Shown piece by piece: positions 41,853-50,563 of a stretch of 64,000 nucleotides of DNA. Each line of letters opens with the position of its first letter. Position 1 is the first letter of the stretch. Origin of the DNA: Mycolicibacterium mageritense (GTDB lineage Bacteria > Actinomycetota > Actinomycetes > Mycobacteriales > Mycobacteriaceae); NCBI RefSeq assembly GCF_010727475.1, contig NZ_AP022567.1, positions 7,316,001 to 7,380,000 on the forward strand, read 5' to 3'. The notes beneath the pieces were generated by a model, which had not been told where the DNA came from, made no database searches, and worked only from the letters and a program-made list of their open reading frames with translations. A program made the translations under genes and the position numbers.

Positions 41853-43310
41853 CTACCCGATGGCAGCGTGGACCGCGGCGGCGAACGCGTCGCCCCGCTG
41901 GCCGTAGCCGCTGAACTGGTCGAAGGACGCGCCCGCCGGGGCCAGCAACACCGTGTCACCGGGCGAGGCCAATCCGCGGGCGGCTTCGATCGCAGCCGTC
42001 ATGACAGCGTCGGAAACCGGTCGGTCCCCGACGTCAATCACACGAGTCACATGCACACCAATAGACTCATTTGTCTCAAGCACCCCAGAATCCTCCCCCG
42101 TCACGAGCTCCACAACGGGGACATCCGGGGCGTGTCGCGATAACGCCTCGGCAACCATGCGCCGATCGCGGCCGATCAACACGGCGCCGGCCAGGCGATT
42201 CGCCACGTTGCGCACCAGGTCGTCGACCGATGCGCCTTTCAGCAATCCTCCGGCGATCCACACCACCCGATCGAACGCCGTGATCGAGGCCTGCGCGGCG
42301 TGCGGGTTGGTGGCCTTCGAATCGTCGACGAAGCGCACCCCGCCAGCAGACCCGACCAGCTCGGCCCGGTGCCTGCCGACCTGGAACGACGCCAGTGCCG
42401 CGGCGATCGACGCGGGCGCCACCCCGACCGCGCGGGCCAGTGCCGCGGCAGCCAGTGCGTCGAGCACGCCGACCGGGCCCGCCACCGGGATGCTTGCGGT
42501 TTCAGCCAACTCGACCGCTTGACCGAACGCGCGGTCGACGAGCTTGCCGGCACGCACACCGAGCTCACCAGCTGCGGGCTCGCCGAGACGGAAACCCACG
42601 CGCACGGCGGCGGTCGCGGTGTCGAGCAGGCCTGCGGCCACGTCGTCGTCCAGGCCGACCACCGCGACCCGGCCGTCGAGCACCCTGGCCTTGTCGGCGG
42701 CATACGCCGCGAGCGATCCGTGCCAGTCCAGGTGGTCCTCGGCGACGTTGAGCACCACGCCGGCCTCGGGCCGCAACGACGGCGCCCAATGCAGCTGAAA
42801 ACTCGACAGCTCGACTGCCAGCAACTCGGCAGGCCGGTCGAGCACGGCCAGCACCGGATCACCGATGTTGCCGCACAACACGCTGCGCCTGCCGTCGGCC
42901 AGCAGCATCGCGTGCAGCATCGACGTCGTCGTCGTCTTGCCGTTGGTGCCCGTCACCACGAGCCAGCGCCGGGGCGGGCCGAACCGGCCCGCGGCATCGA
43001 GGCGCCATGCCAACTCGACGTCACCCCAGATGGGCACGCCCGCGGCGGCTGCCGCGGCCAGCACCGGCGCGCTCGGCGGGAACCCGGGGCTGGTCACCAC
43101 GAGCGCGTAGGCACCGATCGTGGCGATCGCCGTTGCCGGGTCGACGACCGTGACGCCGGCGTCGGCATAGGACCGCAGCGCGTCGGCGTTGTCGTCACAC
43201 AGCGTCGGGGCGACCTGCAACGGGGCCAGCGCGGCCAGCACGGCCCGGCCCGTGATGCCCGCGCCGGTCACCAGCACGGGCGCGCCGGGGGTCAGTAATT
43301 CCAGGGACAC
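41853..43310 (-). CDS. murD: UDP-MurNAc-L-alanine-D-glutamate ligase MurD
   Basis: 485 residues from GTG (VSLELLTPGAPVLVTGAG). TGTNGKTTTTSMLHAML is the P-loop, ELSSFQLHW the UDP-MurNAc site, NVAEDHLDWHG the central motif and FVDDSKATNPHAA the C-terminal domain. It adds D-Glu. Its start is two bases before the mraY stop; an in-frame GTG three codons upstream is also possible. Confidence 0.96.
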   Translation of the reverse strand: MSLELLTPGAPVLVTGAGITGRAVLAALAPLQVAPTLCDDNADALRSYADAGVTVVDPATAIATIGAYALVVTSPGFPPSAPVLAAAAAAGVPIWGDVELAWRLDAAGRFGPPRRWLVVTGTNGKTTTTSMLHAMLLADGRRSVLCGNIGDPVLAVLDRPAELLAVELSSFQLHWAPSLRPEAGVVLNVAEDHLDWHGSLAAYAADKARVLDGRVAVVGLDDDVAAGLLDTATAAVRVGFRLGEPAAGELGVRAGKLVDRAFGQAVELAETASIPVAGPVGVLDALAAAALARAVGVAPASIAAALASFQVGRHRAELVGSAGGVRFVDDSKATNPHAAQASITAFDRVVWIAGGLLKGASVDDLVRNVANRLAGAVLIGRDRRMVAEALSRHAPDVPVVELVTGEDSGVLETNESIGVHVTRVIDVGDRPVSDAVMTAAIEAARGLASPGDTVLLAPAGASFDQFSGYGQRGDAFAAAVHAAIG

Positions 43311-43311
43311 C

Positions 43312-44391
43312 TCAGGCACCGACGGCCGTGAGCCACTCGCTGTAGAACAACGCCACGCCCAGGCCACACGCGATGGCCGTCAGCAGCCAGAACCGGATGA
43401 TGACCGTGGTCTCGGCCCAGCCGACCAGTTCGAAATGGTGATGGAAGGGCGCCATGCGGAACACGCGGCGGCCCGTCGTGCGGAACGCCAGGATCTGCAC
43501 GACGACCGAGGTCACCTCGGCCACGAATAGCGCGCCGAGCACGACCGCGAGGATCTCGGTGCGGCTGGTCACCGAAAGGCCCGCGATGACGCCGCCCAGC
43601 GCGAGCGAACCGGTGTCCCCCATGAAGATCTTGGCGGGCGCGGCGTTCCACCACAGGAACCCGATGCACGCGCCTGCCGTCGCCGCCGCGATCAACGCGA
43701 GGTCCAGCGGGTCGCGCACGTTGTAGCAGCCGAGGCCCGGCGCGGTCGCGCACGCGTTGCGGTACTGCCAGAACGTGATCAGTACGTACGCGGCGCACAC
43801 CATGGCCATCGCACCCGCGGCCAGGCCGTCGAGGCCGTCGGTGAAGTTCACCGCGTTGGACCACGCGCTGACGATCACCACGCAGAACACCACGAACAGC
43901 CACGGTGCGAGCGTCACCGTGGCGATCTCGCGCACATAGGACAGCTCGGCGCTGCCCGGGGTCAGCCCGTCACCGTTGCGGAACTGCAGCGCGAGCACGC
44001 CGAACAGGATCGCCGCAAGGAGCTGGCCGACTGTCTTGGCGGTCTTGTTCAGGCCCAGGTTGCGCGCGCGCCGCAGTTTGATGAGGTCGTCGATGAAGCC
44101 CACCAAGCCCAGTGACGTGGCCAGGCCCAAAACCAGCAGACCGGACGCCGACGGGCCTTCGCCGCCCAGCGCCAGACCGACCAGGTGCGTGCCGAGGTAG
44201 GCCGCCCAGATGCCGGCCACGATCGCCACGCCGCCCATCGACGGCGTGCCCCGCTTCTTGGCGTGGCTCGCCGGGCCGTCTTCACGGATCTCGTGGCCGA
44301 GCCCGCGCTTGGTGAAGAGCCGGATCAGCGCGGGGGTCAACAGGATCGACACGGTCAGCGCGATGCCGACGGCGATGAGGATCAGCTTCAT
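43312..44391 (-). CDS. mraY: Phospho-MurNAc-pentapeptide transferase MraY (MurX)
   Basis: 359 residues, about ten spans. GTPSMGGVAIVAGI near residue 50, FIDDLIKLRRARNLGL, NFTDGLDGLAAG and FMGDTGSLALGG are catalytic motifs containing the Asp residues, and MAPFHHHFELVGWAE is the His-rich loop. It transfers phospho-MurNAc-pentapeptide to decaprenyl phosphate to make lipid I. Four-base overlap with murF. Confidence 0.97.
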   Translation of the reverse strand: MKLILIAVGIALTVSILLTPALIRLFTKRGLGHEIREDGPASHAKKRGTPSMGGVAIVAGIWAAYLGTHLVGLALGGEGPSASGLLVLGLATSLGLVGFIDDLIKLRRARNLGLNKTAKTVGQLLAAILFGVLALQFRNGDGLTPGSAELSYVREIATVTLAPWLFVVFCVVIVSAWSNAVNFTDGLDGLAAGAMAMVCAAYVLITFWQYRNACATAPGLGCYNVRDPLDLALIAAATAGACIGFLWWNAAPAKIFMGDTGSLALGGVIAGLSVTSRTEILAVVLGALFVAEVTSVVVQILAFRTTGRRVFRMAPFHHHFELVGWAETTVIIRFWLLTAIACGLGVALFYSEWLTAVGA

Positions 44392-45905
44392 CGGCTGCCG
44401 CCCTGGTCCGCCGGCTCGGCGACCAGTGCCTCGGCCAACGCGCCGAGCCCGACGGAATTGGAAGCCTTCACCAGAACCACGTCTCCTGCCTGCAGCTCTG
44501 CCCGCAACACGGCCAACGCGGCGTCGGCATCGGCGACCATGACGGACTCGGCACCCCAGGAACCTTCCATGACGGCGCCGTGGTGCATGGCGTTCATTGC
44601 CCTCCCGGATCCGACGACGATTAGTCGAGACACATCTAAGCGCACCGCGAACCGGCCGATCGCGTCGTGCTCGGTTATCGCGTCGTCGCCCAGTTCGGCC
44701 ATCTCGCCGAGCACAGCCCAGCTGCGCCGCTTCGCCCCGCCGCGCTCCTCGGCCTTGTCACTGGCCATCCACGCGAGCGCCTTGAGTCCCGCGCGCATCG
44801 AGTCGGGATTGGCGTTGTACGCGTCGTTGATCACGGTCACGCCGTCGGCCCGCGTGCTGACCTGCATTCGGTGCCGCGACACGGGACCGGCCGCGGCGAG
44901 CGCGTCGGCCACCTGCCGCAGACTCGCACCGCACTCGAGGGCGACCGCGGCCGCGCACAGCGCGTTGGACACCTGGTGATCGCCGTGTACCGCCAGCGCG
45001 ACCTCGACTTCGTCATCGCCGGCATGCAGCGTGAACCGGGGCCTGGCCAACGCATCGAGCGTGACGGACCCGGCCCACACGTCGGCGCCCGGCTCACGCG
45101 ACACGCGCACGACCCGCGCCGCGGTCAGCTCGGCCATCGCGGCCACGGCCGTGTCATCGGCGTTGAGCACCACCACCCCGCTCGACGGGACAGCTTGGGG
45201 CAGTTCGGCTTTCGTTTTCGCGATGATCTCACGGGAGCCGAATTCACCGAGGTGGGCGGTACCGACGTTGAGCACCACGGCGATCGACGGCGGCGCGATC
45301 GCCGCGAGCGCGGCGATGTTGCCGGGGTGACGCGCCGACATCTCCAGGATCAGATAGTCGGTGTCGGCGTCGGCCCGCAGCACGGTCCAGGGATGGCCCA
45401 GCTCGTTGTTGAACGACCCGGGTGGCGCGATAACCTGCCCGAGCGGCGCCAGCACGGCCGCCAGCAGATCCTTGGTCGAGGTCTTACCCGACGATCCGGT
45501 CACACCGATGATCGTCAGACCACCCGCGACCAGTTCGGCGGCCACCGCCGCGGCCAACCGGGCCAGCGCGGCCAGCACCGCGGCACCCGAGCCGTCGGTG
45601 TCGTGTTCGAGGGCTCCCGACGCCGCGTCGGCCGCGCCCGGTTCGGGGCGGACCACGATGGCGGGCACTCCGACGGGCCGGGCCGCGAGCACGGCGACCG
45701 CGCCGGCCGCCACCGCGGCGGAGGCGAAATCGTGGCCGTCCGAACGGGCGCCCGGGAGCGCGAGGAACAGGCTGCCGGGTCCGACCGCGCGCGAATCGAA
45801 CTCGACGGTGCCGGTGACGCGCGTCGCCGCGGCCGCCTCGGGCGTGATGTCGGCCAGTTCGCCGCCCACGATCTCGGCGATCCTGGCGATGGTCATCTCG
45901 ATCAT
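44388..45905 (-). CDS. murF: UDP-MurNAc-tripeptide-D-Ala-D-Ala ligase MurF
   Basis: 505 residues from MIEMTIARIAEIVGG. GVTGSSGKTSTKDLLAAVL is the P-loop, MSARHPGNIAALA and INDAYNANPDSMRAGLKAL are family motifs, and LVKASNSVGLGALAEAL ends the C-terminal domain. It adds D-Ala-D-Ala. The ATG overlaps the murE stop; a second ATG three codons later is also possible. The longer frame upstream lies in murE. Confidence 0.96.
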   Translation of the reverse strand: MIEMTIARIAEIVGGELADITPEAAAATRVTGTVEFDSRAVGPGSLFLALPGARSDGHDFASAAVAAGAVAVLAARPVGVPAIVVRPEPGAADAASGALEHDTDGSGAAVLAALARLAAAVAAELVAGGLTIIGVTGSSGKTSTKDLLAAVLAPLGQVIAPPGSFNNELGHPWTVLRADADTDYLILEMSARHPGNIAALAAIAPPSIAVVLNVGTAHLGEFGSREIIAKTKAELPQAVPSSGVVVLNADDTAVAAMAELTAARVVRVSREPGADVWAGSVTLDALARPRFTLHAGDDEVEVALAVHGDHQVSNALCAAAVALECGASLRQVADALAAAGPVSRHRMQVSTRADGVTVINDAYNANPDSMRAGLKALAWMASDKAEERGGAKRRSWAVLGEMAELGDDAITEHDAIGRFAVRLDVSRLIVVGSGRAMNAMHHGAVMEGSWGAESVMVADADAALAVLRAELQAGDVVLVKASNSVGLGALAEALVAEPADQGGSR

Positions 45906-47470
45906 GCGGGCGTCTCCCCTGAGTGCGGTGCCTGCGTCAGCGCGTCCAGCGCCGCGGCGAGCTCGACGCGATCGTCGAACGGCCTGGTGTGGCCGCGGCT
46001 GGTCTGTCCGCTCTCGTGCCCCTTGCCCGCGACGAGCACGATGTCGTCCGGACCGGCCCATGCCACCGCGTGGTCGATCGCGGCCCTCCGGTCGCCGATC
46101 TCCACCACCTGCGCACCGGCGTCGACGCTCTTGGCCCCGGCCAGGATCGCCGCCCGGATGGTCGCGGGCTCCTCGTCGCGCGGGTTGTCGTCAGTCACCA
46201 CGACGAGGTCGGCCAGCTCGGCGGCGACCTGCCCCATCGGCTCGCGTTTGCCGGCGTCCCGGTTGCCGCCGGCGCCGAACACCACCGCGATGCGGCGCCC
46301 GGGATTTTCCCCGGTCGCTGCGCTCGCCTTGAGCGTCTCCAACACTGCCTGCAGTGCCCCGGGTTTGTGCGCGTAGTCGACGAGCGCGAGGAACGGCTGG
46401 CCGCGGTCGACGGCTTCCAACCGGCCCGGCACCGTCGCGGTGCGCAGCCCGGGGGCGGCCTGCTCGGGCGATACGTCCACCGCGTCCAGCAGCGCCACCG
46501 CGAGGGCCGCATTGGCCACGTTGTAGCCGCCCGGCAACCCGATCCGGAGGTCGTGGTGCACACCGGCCGGATCGGCCAGGACGAACTCCTGCGCACCCGG
46601 ATCGGTGACGGTGACGTTCTGCACGCGCCAGTCCGCGACCCGGTCCGTGGCACTGACCGTGACCGCGGCCGCGGCGCGTGTCGCCATCGCGGCGCCCGCC
46701 TCGTCGTCGACGCAGACCACCGCGGCGGCCGCGTGATTGGGCGAGCGCGGGTCGAACAGCTTGGCCTTGGCTTCGAAGTAGTCCTGCATGGTCGGATGGA
46801 AGTCGAGGTGGTCGCGGGACAGATTGGTGAATCCGCCGACCGCGAACCGCAAGCCGTCGACCCGGCCCTGCACGAGCGCGTGGCTCGACACCTCCATGAC
46901 CACGGTGTCCACGCCGCGTTCGACCATCACGGCCAGCAGCGCCTGCAGATCCGGCGCCTCGGGGGTGGTCAGCGCGCTCGGCAGGTCACGGCCGTCGATG
47001 CGGATGCCGACGGTGCCGATCAGCCCGGCCACGCGCCCCGCGGCCCGCAGCCCGGCCTCCACCAGATAGGTCGTGGTGGTCTTGCCCGACGTTCCGGTGA
47101 CGCCGATGACACGCAGCTTGTCGGACGGATGGCCGTACACCGCGGCAGCGGCCCGGCCCAGCACACGCCGCGGCTCCGGGTGTACGAGCACCGGAACCTC
47201 GCTGCGCCCGGCCAGTTCAGCGGCGCCGGCCGGGTCGGTGAGCACCGCGACCGCGCCGCCCGACACCGCGTCCGGTGCGTACCGCACGCCGTGTGCCGAC
47301 GCACCGGGTAGCGCCGCGAACAAGTCGCCTGGCCCGGCATCCTGACCGCGCAGTGTCACACCGGTCACGCGGACCTGCGGCAACGAGGCCTGCCCGACGG
47401 GTACGGCCTCGATCTGTTCGGCGAGCGCGGCGAGGAATTCGCCTGCGGGGTGGGACGGACGCAGCTTCAT
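45902..47470 (-). CDS. murE: UDP-MurNAc-dipeptide-meso-DAP ligase MurE
   Basis: 522 residues. VTGTSGKTTTTYLVEAGL is the P-loop, EVSSHALVQGRVDGL the central motif, DNPRDEEPATI the meso-DAP specificity loop (D-N-P-R), and GHESGQ near the C terminus. It adds meso-diaminopimelate. The start at MKLRPSHP was chosen because upstream sequence is low-scoring and the gap to pbpB is 58 bases; M. tuberculosis has a longer annotated N terminus. In M. tuberculosis several genes, including a PE_PGRS gene, lie between pbpB and murE; here they are adjacent. Confidence 0.96.
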   Translation of the reverse strand: MKLRPSHPAGEFLAALAEQIEAVPVGQASLPQVRVTGVTLRGQDAGPGDLFAALPGASAHGVRYAPDAVSGGAVAVLTDPAGAAELAGRSEVPVLVHPEPRRVLGRAAAAVYGHPSDKLRVIGVTGTSGKTTTTYLVEAGLRAAGRVAGLIGTVGIRIDGRDLPSALTTPEAPDLQALLAVMVERGVDTVVMEVSSHALVQGRVDGLRFAVGGFTNLSRDHLDFHPTMQDYFEAKAKLFDPRSPNHAAAAVVCVDDEAGAAMATRAAAAVTVSATDRVADWRVQNVTVTDPGAQEFVLADPAGVHHDLRIGLPGGYNVANAALAVALLDAVDVSPEQAAPGLRTATVPGRLEAVDRGQPFLALVDYAHKPGALQAVLETLKASAATGENPGRRIAVVFGAGGNRDAGKREPMGQVAAELADLVVVTDDNPRDEEPATIRAAILAGAKSVDAGAQVVEIGDRRAAIDHAVAWAGPDDIVLVAGKGHESGQTSRGHTRPFDDRVELAAALDALTQAPHSGETPA

Positions 47471-47528
47471 GGCCCTGTCACAGTACCCACCGGCCGCACC
47501 CACACCGACCACATGCGGCGAGTCGAGG

Positions 47529-49451
47529 TCAGGTCGCCTGCAGAGTCAGTCGCGGGCCGGGATCGGCCGACAGCGGCACACTCTCGCGTTGCAGCAGCCA
47601 GGACGCGATGTTGTGGAACAGCGGCGCAGCCGACGATCCGGGCGAGCCGTCCGCGGCGCGGTGCGGCGCGTCCATCATGATCCCGACGACGTAGCGCGGG
47701 TCGTCCGACGGCGCCATCCCGGCGAACGTGATCCAGTAGACGTCGTCGTAGTAGCAGCCGCACGCGGGGTTGATCTGCTGCGCGGTTCCGGTCTTGCCCG
47801 CGATCTGGTAGCCCTCCACCGCGGCCTGCGGGCCGGTGCCCTGCTGTACGCCCATCGGGTCACGCTGCACCACCGCGCGCAGCATGCCGCGCACCGTACG
47901 TGCGGTCTCCGGGGTCACGACGCGCACGCCCTCGGGACGAGGCTCGTCGGTGCGGGTGCCGTCCGCCGCGATCGTGGCCTTGATGATCCGCGGCGGGATG
48001 CGGACCCCGTCATTGGCGATGGTCTGATACATCGCGGCCATCTGCAGCAGAGTCATCGAAAGACCCTGTCCGATGGGCAGGTTGGCGAACGAGCTGCCCG
48101 ACCACTGGTCGATCGGCGGCACCAGACCGGAACTCTCGCCGGGCAGGCCGACATTGGTGCGTTGGCCCAGCCCGAACCGGCGCACCATGTCGTAGAAGCG
48201 TTCCGGGCCGATCCGCTGGGCCAGCATCAGCGTGCCGACGTTGGAGGACTTTCCGAAAACCCCGGTGGTGGTGTACGGCATGACGCCGTGATTCCAGGCG
48301 TCGCGAACCGTGACCCCACCCATGTCGATCGAGCCCGGCACCTGCAGCACCTCGTCGGGATTGGTCAGGCCGAGTTCGATGGCCGTCGCCGCGGTGATGA
48401 TCTTGTTGACCGAACCCGGTTCGAACGGTGAGGACACCGGCAGATTGCCCATCTGCCGGTTCTCCTGACGTCCGATGTCCTGGCTCGGATCGAACGTGTT
48501 GTCGTTCGACATCGCCAGCACCTCACCGGTTTTCGCGTCGAGCACGACAGCCGAGACATTCTTGGCGCCCGAGGCGTCCTTGGCCATCTGAACCTGCTGC
48601 TGCACGTAGTACTGGATGTCGTCGTCGATCGTGAGCATCACCGACGATCCGTTGACGGCATCGTGACGGTTGCGATAACTGCCGGGAATCACCACGCCGT
48701 CCGAGCCCCGGTCGTAGGTGACCGACCCGTCGGCGCCCGCGAGCACCGAGTCGAGCGAATCCTCCAGCCCAAGCAGGCCGTGCCCGTCCCAATCGATTCC
48801 GCCGACGATGTTGGCCGCGAGCGACCCACCCGGGTACTGGCGCAGGTCTTGGCGCTCCGTGCCGACCTCCGGGAACTTGTCGGTGATCGCCTGCGCCACA
48901 GCCGGATCCACCGCACGCGCGAGGTACACGAACGTCTCGCCGCTGCGCAGCTTCTTCAGGATGGTCTTGGCATCGGGTTTGTTGTCGAGCCGTTCCGCGA
49001 CTCCCGTCGCGATCTCGGAGAGCCTGCGGTCAGGATCAGGCGCCTTCGACGACTTGGCCTTGGCGTCGGCGAGCTGCTGGCGGATCCGCACCGGCTGGAA
49101 GGTCAGCGCCCTGGCTTCGATCGTGAAGGCGAGCTTGTCGCTGTTGCGGTCGACGATGCTGCCGCGCAACGCCTGCTGCACGTCGGTGACCTTGAGCTGG
49201 CTGGCCGCCTCGGCGCGCAGCCCTTCGGCACGCGGCACCTGCAGGTTGAACAACTGCGCGGCGGCGATCAGCAGCACCGCGAAGATGACGAAGTTGCCCG
49301 CGCGGTGCCGGAACACGAACGAGGCGCTGCGCAAGCCGGTTTCGGTTGCGGCGACCCGGGTGCGCCGGATGCGGGCGGATCTCCCCTGCCCGTCCTTCTT
49401 CACGGGTGGCTGCTGCGCGCCGCGGGGCCGACGTCCGTCTGCCCGACTCAT
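47529..49451 (-). CDS. pbpB: Septal transpeptidase PbpB (FtsI-type class B PBP)
   Basis: 640 residues. A basic N-terminal cytosolic segment, one span at about 52-72 (FVIFAVLLIAAAQLFNLQV), then the pedestal (RGSIVDRNSDKLAF). Catalytic motifs: SPFEPGSVNK with the acyl-enzyme Ser in S-V-N-K, GKSSN, and AGKTGTAQ. It cross-links septal glycan made by FtsW. Two Cys (PACGCYYDD) follow the KTG motif and could form a disulfide in the periplasm. The ATG overlaps the FtsL-like gene stop. Confidence 0.96.
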   Translation of the reverse strand: MSRADGRRPRGAQQPPVKKDGQGRSARIRRTRVAATETGLRSASFVFRHRAGNFVIFAVLLIAAAQLFNLQVPRAEGLRAEAASQLKVTDVQQALRGSIVDRNSDKLAFTIEARALTFQPVRIRQQLADAKAKSSKAPDPDRRLSEIATGVAERLDNKPDAKTILKKLRSGETFVYLARAVDPAVAQAITDKFPEVGTERQDLRQYPGGSLAANIVGGIDWDGHGLLGLEDSLDSVLAGADGSVTYDRGSDGVVIPGSYRNRHDAVNGSSVMLTIDDDIQYYVQQQVQMAKDASGAKNVSAVVLDAKTGEVLAMSNDNTFDPSQDIGRQENRQMGNLPVSSPFEPGSVNKIITAATAIELGLTNPDEVLQVPGSIDMGGVTVRDAWNHGVMPYTTTGVFGKSSNVGTLMLAQRIGPERFYDMVRRFGLGQRTNVGLPGESSGLVPPIDQWSGSSFANLPIGQGLSMTLLQMAAMYQTIANDGVRIPPRIIKATIAADGTRTDEPRPEGVRVVTPETARTVRGMLRAVVQRDPMGVQQGTGPQAAVEGYQIAGKTGTAQQINPACGCYYDDVYWITFAGMAPSDDPRYVVGIMMDAPHRAADGSPGSSAAPLFHNIASWLLQRESVPLSADPGPRLTLQAT

Positions 49452-50563
49452 GCTGCCGGTGCGGGGACGGCGACGGGTGCGGGCGGTGCCACGACGGGCG
49501 GGCTGAACTGCTCGACGGGTGCGGCCGGACCGGGCGCTATCGGCACCCCGGCGGTGGGTACAGGTAGCGGCGCCTGCGGTGCGGCGGGCGCCACCGGCTC
49601 CACGGCCGGAGCGGCCGGAGCGGCCGGAGCGGCCGGCGGCACAGGGGCAACCGCTTCAGGTGCGGGGGCGACGGCCGGCGGCTGGCCCGGTAACGGCGCA
49701 GCCAGCGGTACCGGACCGGGGGCCTGCGCACCCGGAACCCCGTGTGCCGCATCGGCGGGCGCACCACCGGGCAGCGCCGCGGCGGGCGGCACGGCGGGAA
49801 CGCCTCCGGCGGGCGGCACGGCCTGCGGCATCCGCACCGTCACCTCACGCGGGTCGAGGACGCGGGGTGCGGGCGGTGCCGGTGGCGGTGGCGGCGCGGC
49901 CTCGGGCAGCGGCGTGTTGAGCGGCGGCGGTGGGACGCCTTCGGCCGGTTTGGGTGTGCCCACCACGACCCAGTTGCCCGCGGGATCCTGCACCAGGTGG
50001 GCAGTGTCGCGGGACGGGATCATGCCGAGGTTGCGGGCGGCCTCGGCCAGCGCCGGGGCGGCCTGCGCCTCGAGCACGTCGCGCTCGAGTGCCTCTTTCT
50101 GTTGCAGCAGGCCCTGATTGGTCTGCCGGGCGTGACCCAACTGGTAGGACCGTTCGGCCGATCCGGTCGACAACCACAGCGTGATGCCGAGCCCGATGCC
50201 GAGTGCCGCGATCACCAGGACCACGAACGGGACACGTGAGACGAGCTCACGGGGATTCAGCTCGATGGACGCCAGCCGGACCAGCAGCCGCTCGCGCAGT
50301 GGTGGCCGGACAACCTTGGGGGCCTTGGCTTTCCGCGCCTTCGCCCGAGCCTTGGCCTGGCTGGTGTTCTTGGGCCGGGCCGGGCCGGAGCGCGGCCGCG
50401 GTATCGGCCCGGTTTGTGGCGCCGACCGGGCCGGACGCTGCTCCGGGATGGGCCTGCGCTTGCGCGGTGGCGCTTCCTTGGTCCGGCGAGCAGCCCCCCG
50501 CACTGATTGTCGCGCACCGGGACGACGGTCGCCGCGCACCGGGGCGGGTCGTTTGACCTTCAT
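49448..50563 (-). CDS. ftsL: FtsL-like division protein (Rv2164c-like), Pro/Ala-rich
   Basis: 371 residues. A basic cytosolic part of about 110 residues (Arg, Pro, Lys), one span near 116-133 (PFVVLVIAALGIGLGITLWL), then a short coiled coil (QLGHARQTNQGLLQQKEALE), as in FtsL. It continues into an extracellular Pro/Ala/Val-rich tail of about 180 residues built from APA/PAAP repeats, far longer than classical FtsL. Genomic position between rsmH and pbpB is the standard ftsL position. Both junctions overlap by four bases. Confidence 0.85.
   Translation of the reverse strand: MKVKRPAPVRGDRRPGARQSVRGAARRTKEAPPRKRRPIPEQRPARSAPQTGPIPRPRSGPARPKNTSQAKARAKARKAKAPKVVRPPLRERLLVRLASIELNPRELVSRVPFVVLVIAALGIGLGITLWLSTGSAERSYQLGHARQTNQGLLQQKEALERDVLEAQAAPALAEAARNLGMIPSRDTAHLVQDPAGNWVVVGTPKPAEGVPPPPLNTPLPEAAPPPPPAPPAPRVLDPREVTVRMPQAVPPAGGVPAVPPAAALPGGAPADAAHGVPGAQAPGPVPLAAPLPGQPPAVAPAPEAVAPVPPAAPAAPAAPAVEPVAPAAPQAPLPVPTAGVPIAPGPAAPVEQFSPPVVAPPAPVAVPAPAA
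49603..49637 (-). repeat. 9-bp tandem repeat (GCCGGAGCG-type) in the FtsL-like gene
   Basis: GGCCGGAGC is repeated about four times in a row on the + strand, encoding Ala-Pro-Ala units on the minus strand. The nine-base unit keeps the frame, so copy number may vary between strains without disrupting the protein. Confidence 0.6.

Noticed and set aside
49603..49637. Tandem GGCCGGAGC units as a CRISPR or MIRU-type element
   Set aside because: The units are contiguous, without spacers, and encode Ala-Pro repeats within a gene.
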